This document shows, piece by piece, positions 26,701 to 37,856 of a DNA stretch of 64,000 nucleotides. The notes beneath the pieces are model-generated. The model saw nothing but the letters and a program-made list of their open reading frames with translations. It did no database searches and had not been told where the DNA came from. The stretch comes from Tyto alba. Its lineage: Eukaryota; Chordata; Aves; Strigiformes; Tytonidae. The DNA is taken from contig NW_024881295.1 in the NCBI RefSeq assembly GCF_018691265.1, forward strand, positions 20,946,243 to 21,010,242. Reading direction: 5' to 3'. Numbering within the stretch: position 1 is the first letter of the stretch; the number at the start of each line of letters is the position of its first letter. A program made the translations under genes and the position numbers.

Positions 26701-29700
26701 AGTGCCACAGTCTTCGTAGATCAGTAACACGGTCTTTGGTAACGAAAGCATCACAACTGTGATTGGCTCTCAGCTCGCAATTCAATTTGTTGCTTCTTTT
26801 AATCACAAAAGAAGAACAAGGATTAGTTAAAAATCAGAATTCACAGATCGTAAGAAATCATTATGGAAGGGACTGGGAAGAAAACCAGTAAGTAAAACCA
26901 AAAATAGCACCTGCTTAGAAGAAATTATATTCTTTCAAAACACTCAGTTTTGGAACATGAATCAGAAGTAAAATCTCAGTCTTCTTGTATTTCATTTGGC
27001 TGTGAAGTCATAGCAGAGTAGATTCACTTAAAATCAGGGGAAAAAAAATGTATATACATATACATTGTGTGTCTCTGTAAAAGCAGAAGATATCTAGGAT
27101 GATAAACTCTCTATTTAGATATAAGTATGCTGCTATCTTCAACAGTTTTGCATTTGCCTTCTCTTGTTTATTATCCCCCAACAATATTTGCATGAAAATA
27201 AAGTATTTTGTTCTTCATTAATTTGTGCAGTTCATTTCCCCACATGAAACTTCAGCACTGTGATATTGCAATTGGTTGCTGAGGAACTGATTAGATCACA
27301 GAGAGAATTAGAGCTCCAGGTGGGAAATATGTAGCAGGAATAGACGAATGCCCAAGCAGGAGGACCTAGTTTCCATTCAGTTGTCATTGGTTTGTTAGCT
27401 TAACAAAGAATAGAGGAAAGAGAAGGAAAGAAAATCTATACATTTCAGTAGAGTTCCTACCAGTGCTCATTTTCTAAGAGATGGCAGCAGCTCCTTAAGG
27501 ACTATTCTTCTTCTGTCAACACTGAGTTGAAATCACAACAGCAGTTTGTTTCACATGCCATTGTTATTTTTCATTGGAAATTGCAATCCTATATATTATA
27601 CCACTAAATCTGATACACCAAATGAGGCATTTACAGAAACCTACAGCTTGATGCTCCTCTTCTAGAGCACCTTGCAGAAGCTGTGCATCGCAAAGTGCTT
27701 TACAGCAACAATGTAGATGCTTACAGTGGAGTGGATGGATGCAAACTCTGTAGGTACAATGTCTTTGATGGAAATGCCTGTTTGGAGTGACCAGCCAGGA
27801 CAGCGAGTCGCTTTTCTCCTCCCATATCTGACTTAGGGCCGAAGTGATCTCTGCAGTCCTGTATTCAAGAAGATTTATGGTTGGACACCCCACGCAGCAG
27901 CTGACCACTTGTCAGTGACTTGCATGTCGGCAGCAGCGGCTACGATTGCGAAGACCTCGTGGAGAGCTCAACTCTGCAGGCACAGCCCCTTGTTGCCATT
28001 TTCGGAAATCCTGTTCAGAGCAGAACTGACTGGGGCCACTGGAGCCAGGCTGGATATAGCTGGCTTTCGAGGCTCAGTAGTAGTTAGTTGCTTGTCTGCT
28101 TAACCGACGGAAGAAGAGCACTCCAGCACTTTCAGGAAGCCCCATGTATCAGTGGCTCAGCAGGAGGACCTCTAACACCAGGGCAACAAACTTAGCCCTG
28201 CTTTGAATACTGTGTTAGCACTGAATACAATCCAGCCTTTCACAGAGCAGGACTGAACCTTAACCACCAAGGGCAAGTATCTGACACCAAAAGGTCTTAA
28301 CACCTCCAGAGAGTGGTTTGTGCAGACTACCCCCCACAACAGGGCAAAATGAGGAGTTTGATATGCTTTTGACAATTATTCGAGGGTATCCAGCCATCTG
28401 CAACATCGTCTTTATGGCTCATACTCTGAAGTTGTTCCCGTGAGAACTGCTGTGCCCTGAAAGACATGCATTTATTCACCTTTGCTGGAAAGGCCTCAGG
28501 AAAGTTCCCACCAAACAAGAAACAGTGATCATACCCTGATTGCTCAACAGGTGTGTTAAAGAGACTGGTCTGCAAGAAGCTAATTCTCTTGACTGTTTCC
28601 AGAGAAATGGACTAAGGAACAAAATTTCCCAAGGACAAAAATGGAAAAAAAGGAACTTTGGGGTTCACAGCCATAAAATCTGAAGAAGGATTTTTTCACA
28701 GGAAAAAGGGAACAGATGCTCAGAGAGCACGTGTAGGATCAGGGCTCGTTCAGCCTGGGTACTGGCAAGGCCAAAGAGAATGAGCTGAATAAGAAAAACC
28801 ATTTACAGCTAAAAAGACAAGCACAGGCTGCAAGATCCTGAACACTCCCCAAAACCCATCTGCCAGACAGAAGAGTGCTCCTGCAGGCTGAAGAAACTGA
28901 GGCTGGGAAGTGCACGCAAGATCAATTATGTTTCTCTAGACAGGCAAATACTGAAGCAAAGAGCCTTGCTGGTTACTAGTGCAGTGCAGGGTCTCTGCAT
29001 GTATCCTGGGGCTACTCTCACATCATAAATGGCAGCTTCATGTCACCCACCAGGACAGGAGCAAAGAACTCCAAACGAAAACAAAAAAAAAAATATGATG
29101 TTCCCATGGTTCTGTCTCCAAGCGACAGGAAGGGGGAAAGGCTGATTAATGATGTTTAGGACTACAAAGAGTGCTACTGAGATGACTAGGTACCTGGGAA
29201 TCCAGTCAGATCTCGGAAAACCTGCTGACTTACAAACAGAGGCAGTCAGTGAGTATCTAGAGCGCTCCCAAAGACCTAATGATGTATCCTGTGGTCAGCA
29301 CTGGTCAAGACAGCCTAAGACAAGAAGGGACCTAAATCAGGAAAAACATGGAGAGAAATCTCCATCGGAATGCACCGTAGAGGTCAACAGGATATACAAT
29401 ATCAAAGTCGAACGAAACTCAGGGGAGCCAACAGCTCACAAACCCTAGAGGTCTAGAACCAAGACAGCGTCTTGACAAGAGCTCAGCATGCAGAAACAGA
29501 AATGTGAACTCAAACAGACCTGACCAATCTCCTTGGATTTTCTGTCTAAGAGACTGATGTCTTCCTGAAAATTCTATTGCTGGAACATTTTTATTTGCCC
29601 TTTGTTTTTACACATGGTCAAACAGAGTTTGAGATGGACAGCTGTTTTGGCCCTGTTTGAAAACCTTGGTGGATGTCCTTTCAGATGAGTTCTAAAAGGA

Positions 29701-30000
29701 ATGATGGAAGAGAAACTACAAGAGGTTCTATCAGCAGTGAGTCAGATGTCTCCATTATTTCTTCTCTATTCAGCCAATTCTGTCATTTTAATATTTTTCC
29801 TCTTTTTTGTCCCCCCACAATACTTTGTTCTGGCCAAGAAAGATGCGTCTTTGTCACCGCTGACTTTCAAAGTTTTATGTGCATGTTGTTGGCAAAGTAA
29901 CAATAATACTTTATTTCTGATGTATGTTGTTCACTAGGGGAGGCTGAAGCATTTTCTAAGAATCAATTATTCTTCACAACCTATTTCTGAAGCAGACAGA

Positions 30001-30145
30001 CATTATTATCCCCAGTTTACAGAGGGATGAAATGGCAGATAGGTTAATTAACTTGCTTAAGGTCATTCAGTGAGTTAGTAATGGAGCTAAGAAAAAACAA
30101 GAGTCGACAATTCTCATTCCCAGTTCCTTGATCTAACCACTAAGA
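30001..30145 (-). mobile_element. MIR-like SINE remnant, antisense
   Basis: The plus strand shows, in order, CATTATTATCCCCAGTTTAC, AGGTTAATTAACTTGCTTAA, GGTCATTCAGTGAGTTAGTA, ATGGAGCTAAG and TTGATCTAACCACTA. This is the reverse complement of the MIR consensus (about 'ttgggcaagttacttaacc' and 'aatggggataata'). Confidence 0.7.
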
Positions 30146-33100
30146 AATATTCCTTCTCTCCAGTCTTAAGCACTTCACTTAAATCACTGATCATTTATTC
30201 TGTCATACTGTTAAACTACAAATTAGTTAGTCTAAATGACAAGCATGCAGCTATGTGGAGATCTACAGCATCCTCCCCTCACTTGCCTGTTCAGCTTCAT
30301 GCACCCCCTGCTACGTTGAACAGCTCATCTGCCATTAAAACTGGACGTGCTACAGTTCTTCTGGAGAACTGTCAATACCGTTTCAGGCAGCAGTTTGAGG
30401 GCATCATGAGAGAGAGGAAGAGCACTTGCTCTCTTTCCCCAGGAGGTGAGAAGGCTGCCTCAACAGCCTGGCTCTCTGGGAAAGCAATAAGCTTAAGATG
30501 CCAACTGGCTTTGAAAAATAATTTCTGTTTTTCTCTTACACTGCATCTGCCTCCCAAGTGTTTTCAGCGTTAGATAGTTGGAGCAGCAGTATTTAAAAGC
30601 TGCATCTGTGTAGATTTCACTCTGTGGCATTAGTTTGATTAGGTATTTTAAAGTCAAAATATCCTTCAAATGCCCACCCAAAGTCTGTCAGTCTCTTAAT
30701 AAAACATATTTTCTGCAGAGGGATTTGCACTGCTAGATGTCTCCATGGCTCAGCATGAATCGTTGCACAGTAAAATACAATTGAAGTTCACCAATTAATC
30801 ACGATCACGTAAAAAATGAATAACAAACGTATTCAAAACACAGATGTAGCCAATGGGGTTTTATCAAATGCTCAGAGGGTCCTTCTACTTGACTCAGACG
30901 AAGACGATTTTGTTCCCTCATATCAATATTTATAACAACAAAATGTTAGAGAACATCTTACAGCACAAGATCAGAGTTCTAAGCATAAGACTTAGGAGTG
31001 AAGTTGATTGCTGTGCCATACAGGAACTACTCAAATGCCTCATTTCCAAGATCAAATGAAACAAGTTCAGCCTCTTCTTTCTTCATAAGTGTCAATAAAC
31101 AAGCACCAATGAGCAAACTGACATCCTGATCATTTTTTTCTTTCTGGGTATACCTTTGCCTTCTCAGGACAAATACATAGTGGCTCAGATGTTGCTTTTT
31201 TGTCAAAAGCCTACCTTTAGGCTATTCAACACTCAGTTATAACTAAAATACCTACAAAAGAAGAATTAAGCAGATAAGTAATTCCAGGTGACTATTGACC
31301 AAATAAAATAATTCCAGATAAAATTATTGCCAACTCTTTGTGAAAAGGTCCTCTCTGTACTCTATCATGAGGTCTCTTCCCCATTTTTGGTTTGTTGGTT
31401 TTTTTTTTTTTTTTGCTGCTCTGCCTGTGCTCCATGCATGTTTCTTCAGTCCCTTGATTTCTTTCCTTCACAGCAGTCCCCATGCAGAGAATGCGCATGT
31501 TGTCTCCGAGCCCCACATCAACACACTCTCCTCTAACTTCTTTCTAAGGTTTTACCTCTTTCACTCACCCATCTATCACCGATTTTCTTCTAAATAATTG
31601 CTGACAAGTCCAAACACTTTGCGCTATTTACAACAAAAAGCTCGGGAGGATCTAACAATACATCCATAGAATTCAGCTCATCACAAGCCCATTCCTGTTG
31701 TCAGCCTCTGCTGATTCTTTCCATTCCCTGTTATTATCATCCCTTAGCACGTCAAGTCTAATTTCGATTGTGAAAACATCAGAGTGGGGGCATTCATTTT
31801 ATGTGTCCAGAAGAGTCCGCACACACTTATAGCACTATATAAATAGTATTATATCGGTCTGATGAGACAGGGGGCTTTGCATAGCAGTCTAGATACCACC
31901 CGCTTCAGGAACCGGAGGTCTAGCTCTTTTGTGCACCCCATCTCCATAACCACCCCATCATTCTGCATTAGCATGAAGGTAGATGAGCTCTGCAGGCACG
32001 GACGAGTGGAACACAAATGTCTTCCACTCCTGTCACCTCCCCACAGTGATAACTAAAAAAATTCAGCAAATATATACCTTCTGTAACTGGAGGCACAGTA
32101 AGAAAGAGCTTGGACAGCAGTTCAGCTATCACTCTGAACGTTAAGCACTAGCAACTAAAACAGGAGTGCAGCCACCAGTTTACCACTCACTGGTGGTAAT
32201 TATTCCCAGAAATGCACGAAACAGCACTGCTAGGCAGCCCACCTGGCCTGTCTAAGCTGTTCTCACAACAAGGGGAATGATCTCAGGGAGAGTGACTTGG
32301 ACAGTATCCTCCACAGTGAAGCTTGAACTCCCCAGCAGAATCTGTGGAGACACAGTCCCTCAGATGAGGTGCACAAGCCCATTTATGGCTACGTGGATCG
32401 CAAAACAGTCCATGCTCTGCCTCTACAAATTTGCAGATGTGTTGAGTTGTCAATTTGTTGACTGTTGTGACCGCGACATTCCTTCCTGAGCATCTGTATG
32501 CTGCCTTACTGGCTAAGACACTAACCCTGGCTGGGTGCTTCGCAAGCAATTCTTCTCATAACCACAGCAATAACAGTGATACACTAACAAAAATATGCTC
32601 TTGTGAGTGCACATTTTTACTTTATTGCTGACCTCAGATTTGATAATATTTGCATATTCTTGCACGGCTGACAGGAGAAATGACTGATTTTGGAGGAAAA
32701 TAGGCAGAAGAAATGAACTAATGCAGACCTGTTCATATATGCGTGCTTCTATTACACCAAAAAAAGCCATGCTGGAGCCTGCAAAGTGTAGGTAACAGCA
32801 CTGGGTCTCTGCAGAGAAAATCTTTGTAGTGTGATTCCTAGCTCTTGATCCAGAGCTGTGATGTGCAACTACGATTAAGAAAGTCAGTTTGCTGACTGCC
32901 CTGACCACGAACAGCCACAATTCTCACATCAGCCTAATCCGCTAAATGTCTCTGGCCAACAGAGCAACTTTAGAAAATCAGACCCCGGGGTGATAATGTT
33001 GCAGAAAACCAGAAACGGAACCAGAACCATGTTACCAGGATCCATTTTTTAGGTAAATCAGTACTTAGAGGGACAGAGGAAGATGTTTTTCGGTGATCTA

Positions 33101-33299
33101 TATGCCAAATTTCTGAGTGTGGGTAACATGCGAGAAGAATTGGACATTTTCATTCATAAGGAAAGATGAGATCAAACTGATATAATTACTGAAACAGGCA
33201 GGATGATTTACCTAACTGGAATACTAAAATATTTTGCCAAAATCCTGTTAAACAAATAAAGAAATTTGGAGATGTGGGAAGGTAACATCACATATTAAA

Positions 33300-33345
33300 C
33301 CACCATCATTATTTTAGAGATGCAGAGACAGTAACTTGCCCCAAT
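33300..33345 (-). mobile_element. Short MIR-like fragment, antisense
   Basis: CATTATTTTAGAGATGCAGA followed by CAGTAACTTGCCCCA resembles the central MIR core in the same orientation as the copy at 30001. It is too short to be sure. Confidence 0.35.
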
Positions 33346-33838
33346 TAATCCTACTGGGGAAAGGTGGAATGGAGTGGAGATGGCTACAGAGAATCCAACT
33401 GCTTATTCCTCCAAGAAGAGTGCTCAGTTTGGAGCTGTATGAGGACAAAGCCTCAAATAGCCAGCAGCCGTGTCTCGTTAGATTTTCTAAAATTTATTTT
33501 CTATGACAGAAGTTATTCCCGTCTACACAGAATAAGTATTTTGGAACTCATATTGTTTAAACAATTTAATTGTGGGAAAAAAACGGGGTGGTTGCTTAGG
33601 AACCAGCAATCACAACTGGATTATGACAAGTGAAAAAGGACAGTCCCAGCCAGGGAAATACTCTCCTACACACACAGAGACTCCTCAGAAAAACTATCTC
33701 CATCAAAATGAGAGAAATTATGAGAAAAATACGGTTCAAAAATAGAGAATGAAATGCAAATGAGAACTCTTATGATCTTACTCCATCGTCTGAAAGTCGT
33801 GATTATATAATTAACAAAATGGCCAGTTTAGGCTGAAG

Positions 33839-34620
33839 GACAATTTTGGCTCTGCAGTAGAGTGAAGAAAACACTCAGAAGTTAAAAGCACAGTATAGAA
33901 AAATGTTGAAAGGCAAAAATATAGGAAAAAATGTTCTGGAGTATACAAAAAACGAAAGACTATAGAAAATGCATGAGTAATGTGACTACAGACAGTAAGA
34001 TGAGGAGTGCAGCAGTGCTGACGTGTATGACTAGACAGAGATGGTTAAAATACCACAGACGTGGCAGAAATGGTAAAAACTTCTATTCCCTCCTTAGCAA
34101 GATTAAGAAAGAGGCACTTTATTGTTTAGTAAAAAAAAAAAAAAAAAAAAAAAACAACAAACCAACCAACCAAACAAAACAAAAAAAAAAATCAGGGAAA
34201 AAAACACAACAAAACAAACAAAGAAAAACCAAAAACATAAAAAACAAACCACTTTTCAGTCTATTAGTAAGTAATGAAAACGGTAAACAACATCTAGTAG
34301 AACAAACATTTTAAAACTAGGATATCTGGAGAACTTTTGTGTAACAATCTTTGAAGAACTGGCTGAAGAAATCCCAGGACTGTTAACTTCTAGTGAACCT
34401 TGGATTATGAAGGAAATTACAGATGATCATATCGACGTTCAAAAAGCACAAGAGAGGTGACCCGGGTGCCCAGACCACGAGGCTGATCAGCCCCTGGAGC
34501 AAGCATGGAAAATATAACAGAAAAATAAACAAGGAAGGACTAACCATCTATTTAATGCCAGTCAGTATCCACTCTTCCAGAAGGCAGATCCAGCCAGCCA
34601 AGCCCAGTTTCAGTCTTTGA
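33839..34620 (+). mobile_element. Ancient CR1/L3-like LINE fragment with internal A-rich tract
   Basis: From about 34350 the sequence GAACTGGCTGAAGAAATCCC is followed by a degraded stretch and then (34433 on) CGTTCAAAAAGCACAAGAG, GTGACCCGGGTGCCCAGACC and GGCTGATCAGCCCCTGGAGC. The order and wording match the segment of CR1/L3 elements just before the polymerase domain, with its 'gaactggctgaggaaat', 'tcttcaaaaagggcaa', 'gacccgggcaa' and 'cagtcagcctgac' phrases. The 33839-34120 part and the A-rich tract at 34130-34250 may be the same element or a later expansion. No open frame is preserved. Confidence 0.5.
34130..34250 (+). repeat. A-rich low-complexity tract
   Basis: A run of about 25 A is followed by AACC/AAAC-type units and further A runs. 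The apparent Lys/Asn-rich open frame across it is compositional. Confidence 0.85.
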
Positions 34621-35079
34621 TGGCATTACACGTTTGGCTTATAAATGTAATCACATAATTGCCATTTACTCAGATGTTTGCACAGAGGCTGATTTAGCAC
34701 CTCCTGGCACTGATTAAAAATTAGCATAAATCGAGCACCGGGAGAGCTCAGGTGAAGTGGGTTTGAGGGTCTGCCAAAAGCGACAGCGGGAAGCGCTCAG
34801 GGGCTCGCCCTCATCCCTCAGGGGTTTCCCGCGGCGACCTGCCGCTCCCCTGGGCCCCGTCCCTGGCCCAGCTTTTGAGGGCGAGGAACTCGCATCGCCT
34901 CCGGGCACCCCGATAAAACGTCCCTCAGTGCCGGGGTGGAAGGATGGATGGATGGGGGGGGAGTGTTGTGGGGGAACCAACGGTCGCTTTCCAACGGCCG
35001 CTTTCCAACGGCCGCCCCGCAGAGCGCGACGTCACGCGCCGCGCTCCGCCCCGGCGAGGGGAGCCGCCGCGCATGCGCC

Positions 35080-35140
35080 CCCCGCGGAGGTCTGCGTCCA
35101 TTCCCGCCCCGCCGTGCCAGCGCCGCGCCGCCCGCGGGGG
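35080..35140 (+). other. MRPS33: Likely noncoding exon 1 of MRPS33
   Basis: A GC-rich stretch ends in a consensus donor (GGGGG|GTGAGC at 35141) and lies right after the NRF-1 site. MRPS33 exon 2 starts with a good acceptor at 37601 and needs an upstream noncoding exon, which this supplies. The 5' boundary is a guess. Intron 1 would be 35141-37600. Confidence 0.45.
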
Positions 35141-37600
35141 GTGAGCGGCTGCCCGGCGGCTCGGCTGCCCGCTCTGGTGGGGGGAGCTGGGCCTGAGGCC
35201 GTGAGGAGAAACGGGGCGTGGAGGGGAGGGAGAGGGGCTCCGGGCCCTGGCCTTGCGGGGTTCGGCCCGGCCCGGCCCTGGGGCGGGATCCTGGGCCCCG
35301 CCGGGGGGTAGCGGGGTTGCGGTTGGAGCCGGCGGGGGGGTTTGCGGGTTTGCCCCCCTGGAGGGAGGCGAGGTGGGGGGGGGGGGGGGGGGGGGGGGGG
35401 CTGCGCTGGGCCGGGCCTGGCTTAGGGGGGCCCCGCTGGCCGGCCCGTGGTCCCGGGCAGCCTTCACTTCCCGCTGTGCTCGGGGAAAAATCAGAAGTAG
35501 CTCTGGAGACAGAAAGTTTTCCTGCCATGTGCTGAGCCGGGAGGAAATGGTCCGAGGCAAGCTGGTGGGTCAGGAAGGAGAAATCCCAGCCTAAGAGGGG
35601 AAAACAAGTCCTTGAGCACCGATAAGGAGTGGGGAGCAGGTGACGCAGCAGCGCTGCGTGGTGGCTTTGCTTTAGGTTTAGGTGTGTTCATTGCCAGTAT
35701 GTTCTGAAAATACCATTGCTGTAAGTGACAGGAACAAAACTGTTCTGGTAGCGTCTCACTGAATGGGAGGTCACCTTAAAACGAGCTTTGGATAGCTTTG
35801 GCACTTGGGAGTTGATGGCTTTTGCCTTTCTCATCTCAAATGTTCTTAGGCTGGCAAGGATTAATGGAGGTCTCCAGCCTTGGCTTTAGCTGTTTAGATT
35901 CCTTTAGCGATTTTGAAGTGAAAAGCAGGTCCCTCAGACAGCTGGTTTGCATTATTTAGGAGCTAGAGGTATTTTCATTTTAAGGCTGCAGTTGGAAGAG
36001 ATTAAGCAAGCTTTGTGTTTGAGTTGAGTGTGGTGGTATTTTCAGAGTGATGATGTGATGAGTTTTGAGACCAATTTGTTGCTTTATCTCTCAATGTAGG
36101 AATTGGGACAGGCTGTTCAGAAATGGATGATATAGCAAGACTTAGTGATCAGTACCCCGTGCAATAGGTGCTCAAGTCAAAGTGCTGCCCTGTGATCATT
36201 TAAGAGCTTCTATCTTCTTACAGTAGGCCTGCTGCTTTAACTTGAGGTCTCTTGACACTTCGCCTTTCCTTTTGTTACTCTACTACTGTCTTTGACTTAA
36301 ATTATTTGTAATATTTTCATCCTTGATTTTGTTTTTCCTGCTTCTGTTCTAGTGGCTTTGCTAACAGGGGTAAATCAAAGTAGACAGTTGTATATCAGGT
36401 CCTCCAGTGGGCAGACATATGTAAGTGAGGTTACGAATACTTAAGATTTGTGTTATTAAACAGGCTCCCTGTTATACTAAAATGGAATTACCCCTGTCCT
36501 GCTGATTACTCTTGACCCTTCTCGATGCCCTTGAATTTTTCATGCTCATTTTCTGGAATCGGCTGTGCAATACTTCTTAAAACAAGAATTTTAAACTTCA
36601 ACGTAAGCAGAGTGCACTTGAACAAACCCCGCTTCGTTTCTCTGGAGACTTATGTCATTTATTCAAAAAGACACAGCACAGGCAGCATACACCTTCAAAT
36701 ACAGAATTATGGGACTCTTATTTTCTTGTCTTACATCCCATTCTGCAAAGAAAGAGTAAAGAAAAGATGCAAAGAAGAAAAAAAAAATGGGGAGGGGTAG
36801 GAAAGCTGGGAAAAAGACCTTCACAGTCCTTCAAGAGAGCGTGGATGTTGTTTCTCGTGGCCTAATAACAATGGTTTTGTTTTCAGAGCATTTTTGTTGT
36901 AGAGGTGTCTTTAGGTGGGAGACAGAAAAAATAGTCTAGCATGGTAAAATTGTTTCTTTCCTCTCCTAAAAAGAACAGATTTCAGGAGAGACTGAAGAGA
37001 ATGGAGAAAAAGCTAATGGAGATGGTCAAGGGAAGGGAGTTAAGATGGGAAGGATCTGTGTGATTCATGTAGAGAAGCATGATTTCTTTTATTTTTACAG
37101 TTTTGCTAGATGGACTGTAACAATGTTCATACAATGTTTTAAATAGGCTGAGAAACTTTGATGAGAAGAACTTCCAGGTTGCTTCCTCGATATATTTAAG
37201 TGGTGTCTTAGCTTGTCCTTGGGTAAAAGTCGTAGGCTTTTCAGTGGGCACCAGTTTTGGCAGGGTTCAGACTGTAATTGCTCCTGTGACTGAAGTTTGA
37301 AGATGGCCTCAAGCACTCTGAGTGGGATCTGCTAATAAACTAGCCATGGTAAATTGTGGTTCAGAGTAGGTACTTTTATAGTCCCTATCGGTGTCTGCAG
37401 TGTCCTAGTTAGGCTGGTAATTGTACCTGAATTAGCGCAGGTGTTCTTTATGTGCAGGATTATGTACTAAGAATTAGACTGATTTCATGGAAGGAACGCG
37501 TGACTTCAGACGTGTGATTAGAGAACAATGAGTTTGCCTTAATTCTGGGATAGCTTGCAATACTCAGTCAGTTGTGGCTCTTTTGTGTTTCCTTTTGCAG
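35141..37600 (+). other. MRPS33: MRPS33 intron 1 (inferred)
   Basis: Runs from the inferred donor in the CpG island to the acceptor TTTCCTTTTGCAG at 37600. Apart from the 26-base G run I see no feature. Open frames on both strands are short and unrecognisable. Confidence 0.5.
35375..35400 (+). repeat. 26-base poly-G run
   Basis: An uninterrupted G run in the MRPS33 CpG island, just inside the inferred intron 1. It can form G-quadruplexes. Exact length is doubtful because such runs are often miscalled in assemblies. Confidence 0.9.
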
Positions 37601-37641
37601 GAAGATCCGTCTGTCTATGTGTGCCCACTCTTCCCTGGGAG

Positions 37642-37856
37642 ATGTCCAATGTTTCCAGTTACGCCCTTCGAATGGCCCGGCTGAGTGCTCAGATATTTGG
37701 AGAAATTGTCAGGCCAACTGACTCAAAATCTATGAAAGTAGTGAAGTTATTCAGTGCGCAGCCTTTGGCCAAGCAGAAGGAGGTCTACAGCTGGTATCCT
37801 CCTCACAACACCTACTATGCCCTCATGAAGAAACTCCGTTACTTTGGTCTCTACAG
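37642..37856 (+). CDS. MRPS33: MRPS33 coding exon 2 (residues 1-71 plus two bases of codon 72)
   Basis: Encodes the N-terminal two thirds of mitochondrial small-subunit ribosomal protein mS33, a component of the 28S subunit of the mitoribosome in the matrix. The start ATG at 37642 has G at -3 and begins [20 protein letters not shown]. The frame carries the conserved [11 protein letters not shown], a WYPPHNTY block and LRYFGLYR. An acceptor with a good pyrimidine tract (CCTTTTGCAG) ends at 37600, giving 41 bases of 5' UTR in this exon. The donor CTACAG|GTAATC closes the exon at 37856 within an arginine codon. The frame is open upstream of 37642, but the family starts at this methionine. An out-of-frame ATG at 37617 in a weaker context starts a 34-residue ORF overlapping the true start (see findings). 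Confidence 0.95.

Larger units (their letters stand above)
21801..33838. other. Intergenic DNA between TMEM178B and MRPS33, no gene seen
   Basis: Both strands carry only short unrelated open frames. Simple runs occur at about 22882-22900 (T), 23540-23557 (T), 24120-24132 (T) and 31400-31415 (T). A short tandem motif lies at 23655-23730 and MIR-like remnants at 30001-30145 and about 33300-33345. No RNA gene is recognisable. The region is divergent upstream DNA for both flanking genes, so enhancers may be present but cannot be identified from a single sequence. Confidence 0.6.
34780..35560 (+). promoter_or_regulatory. MRPS33: MRPS33 CpG-island promoter
   Basis: A sharp GC/CpG-rich island in AT-rich surroundings, 2-3 kb upstream of the first MRPS33 coding exon. 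It contains a 14-base exact tandem duplication (34985-34998 and 34999-35012), a CRE-like CGACGTCA at 35027-35034 and a perfect NRF-1 palindrome GCGCATGCGC at 35069-35078. NRF-1 is the standard activator of nuclear genes for mitochondrial proteins, which fits the downstream gene. No TATA box is seen. Transcription probably starts just downstream of the NRF-1 site. Confidence 0.75.

Noticed and set aside
33931..34314. 127-codon Lys/Asn-rich frame
   Set aside because: Runs through an A-rich low-complexity tract within a LINE remnant.
34818..35560. Minus-strand open frames of 211-236 codons across the MRPS33 CpG island
   Set aside because: Pro/Arg/Gly-rich translation is an effect of GC composition, includes the poly-G run read as proline, and has no known family.
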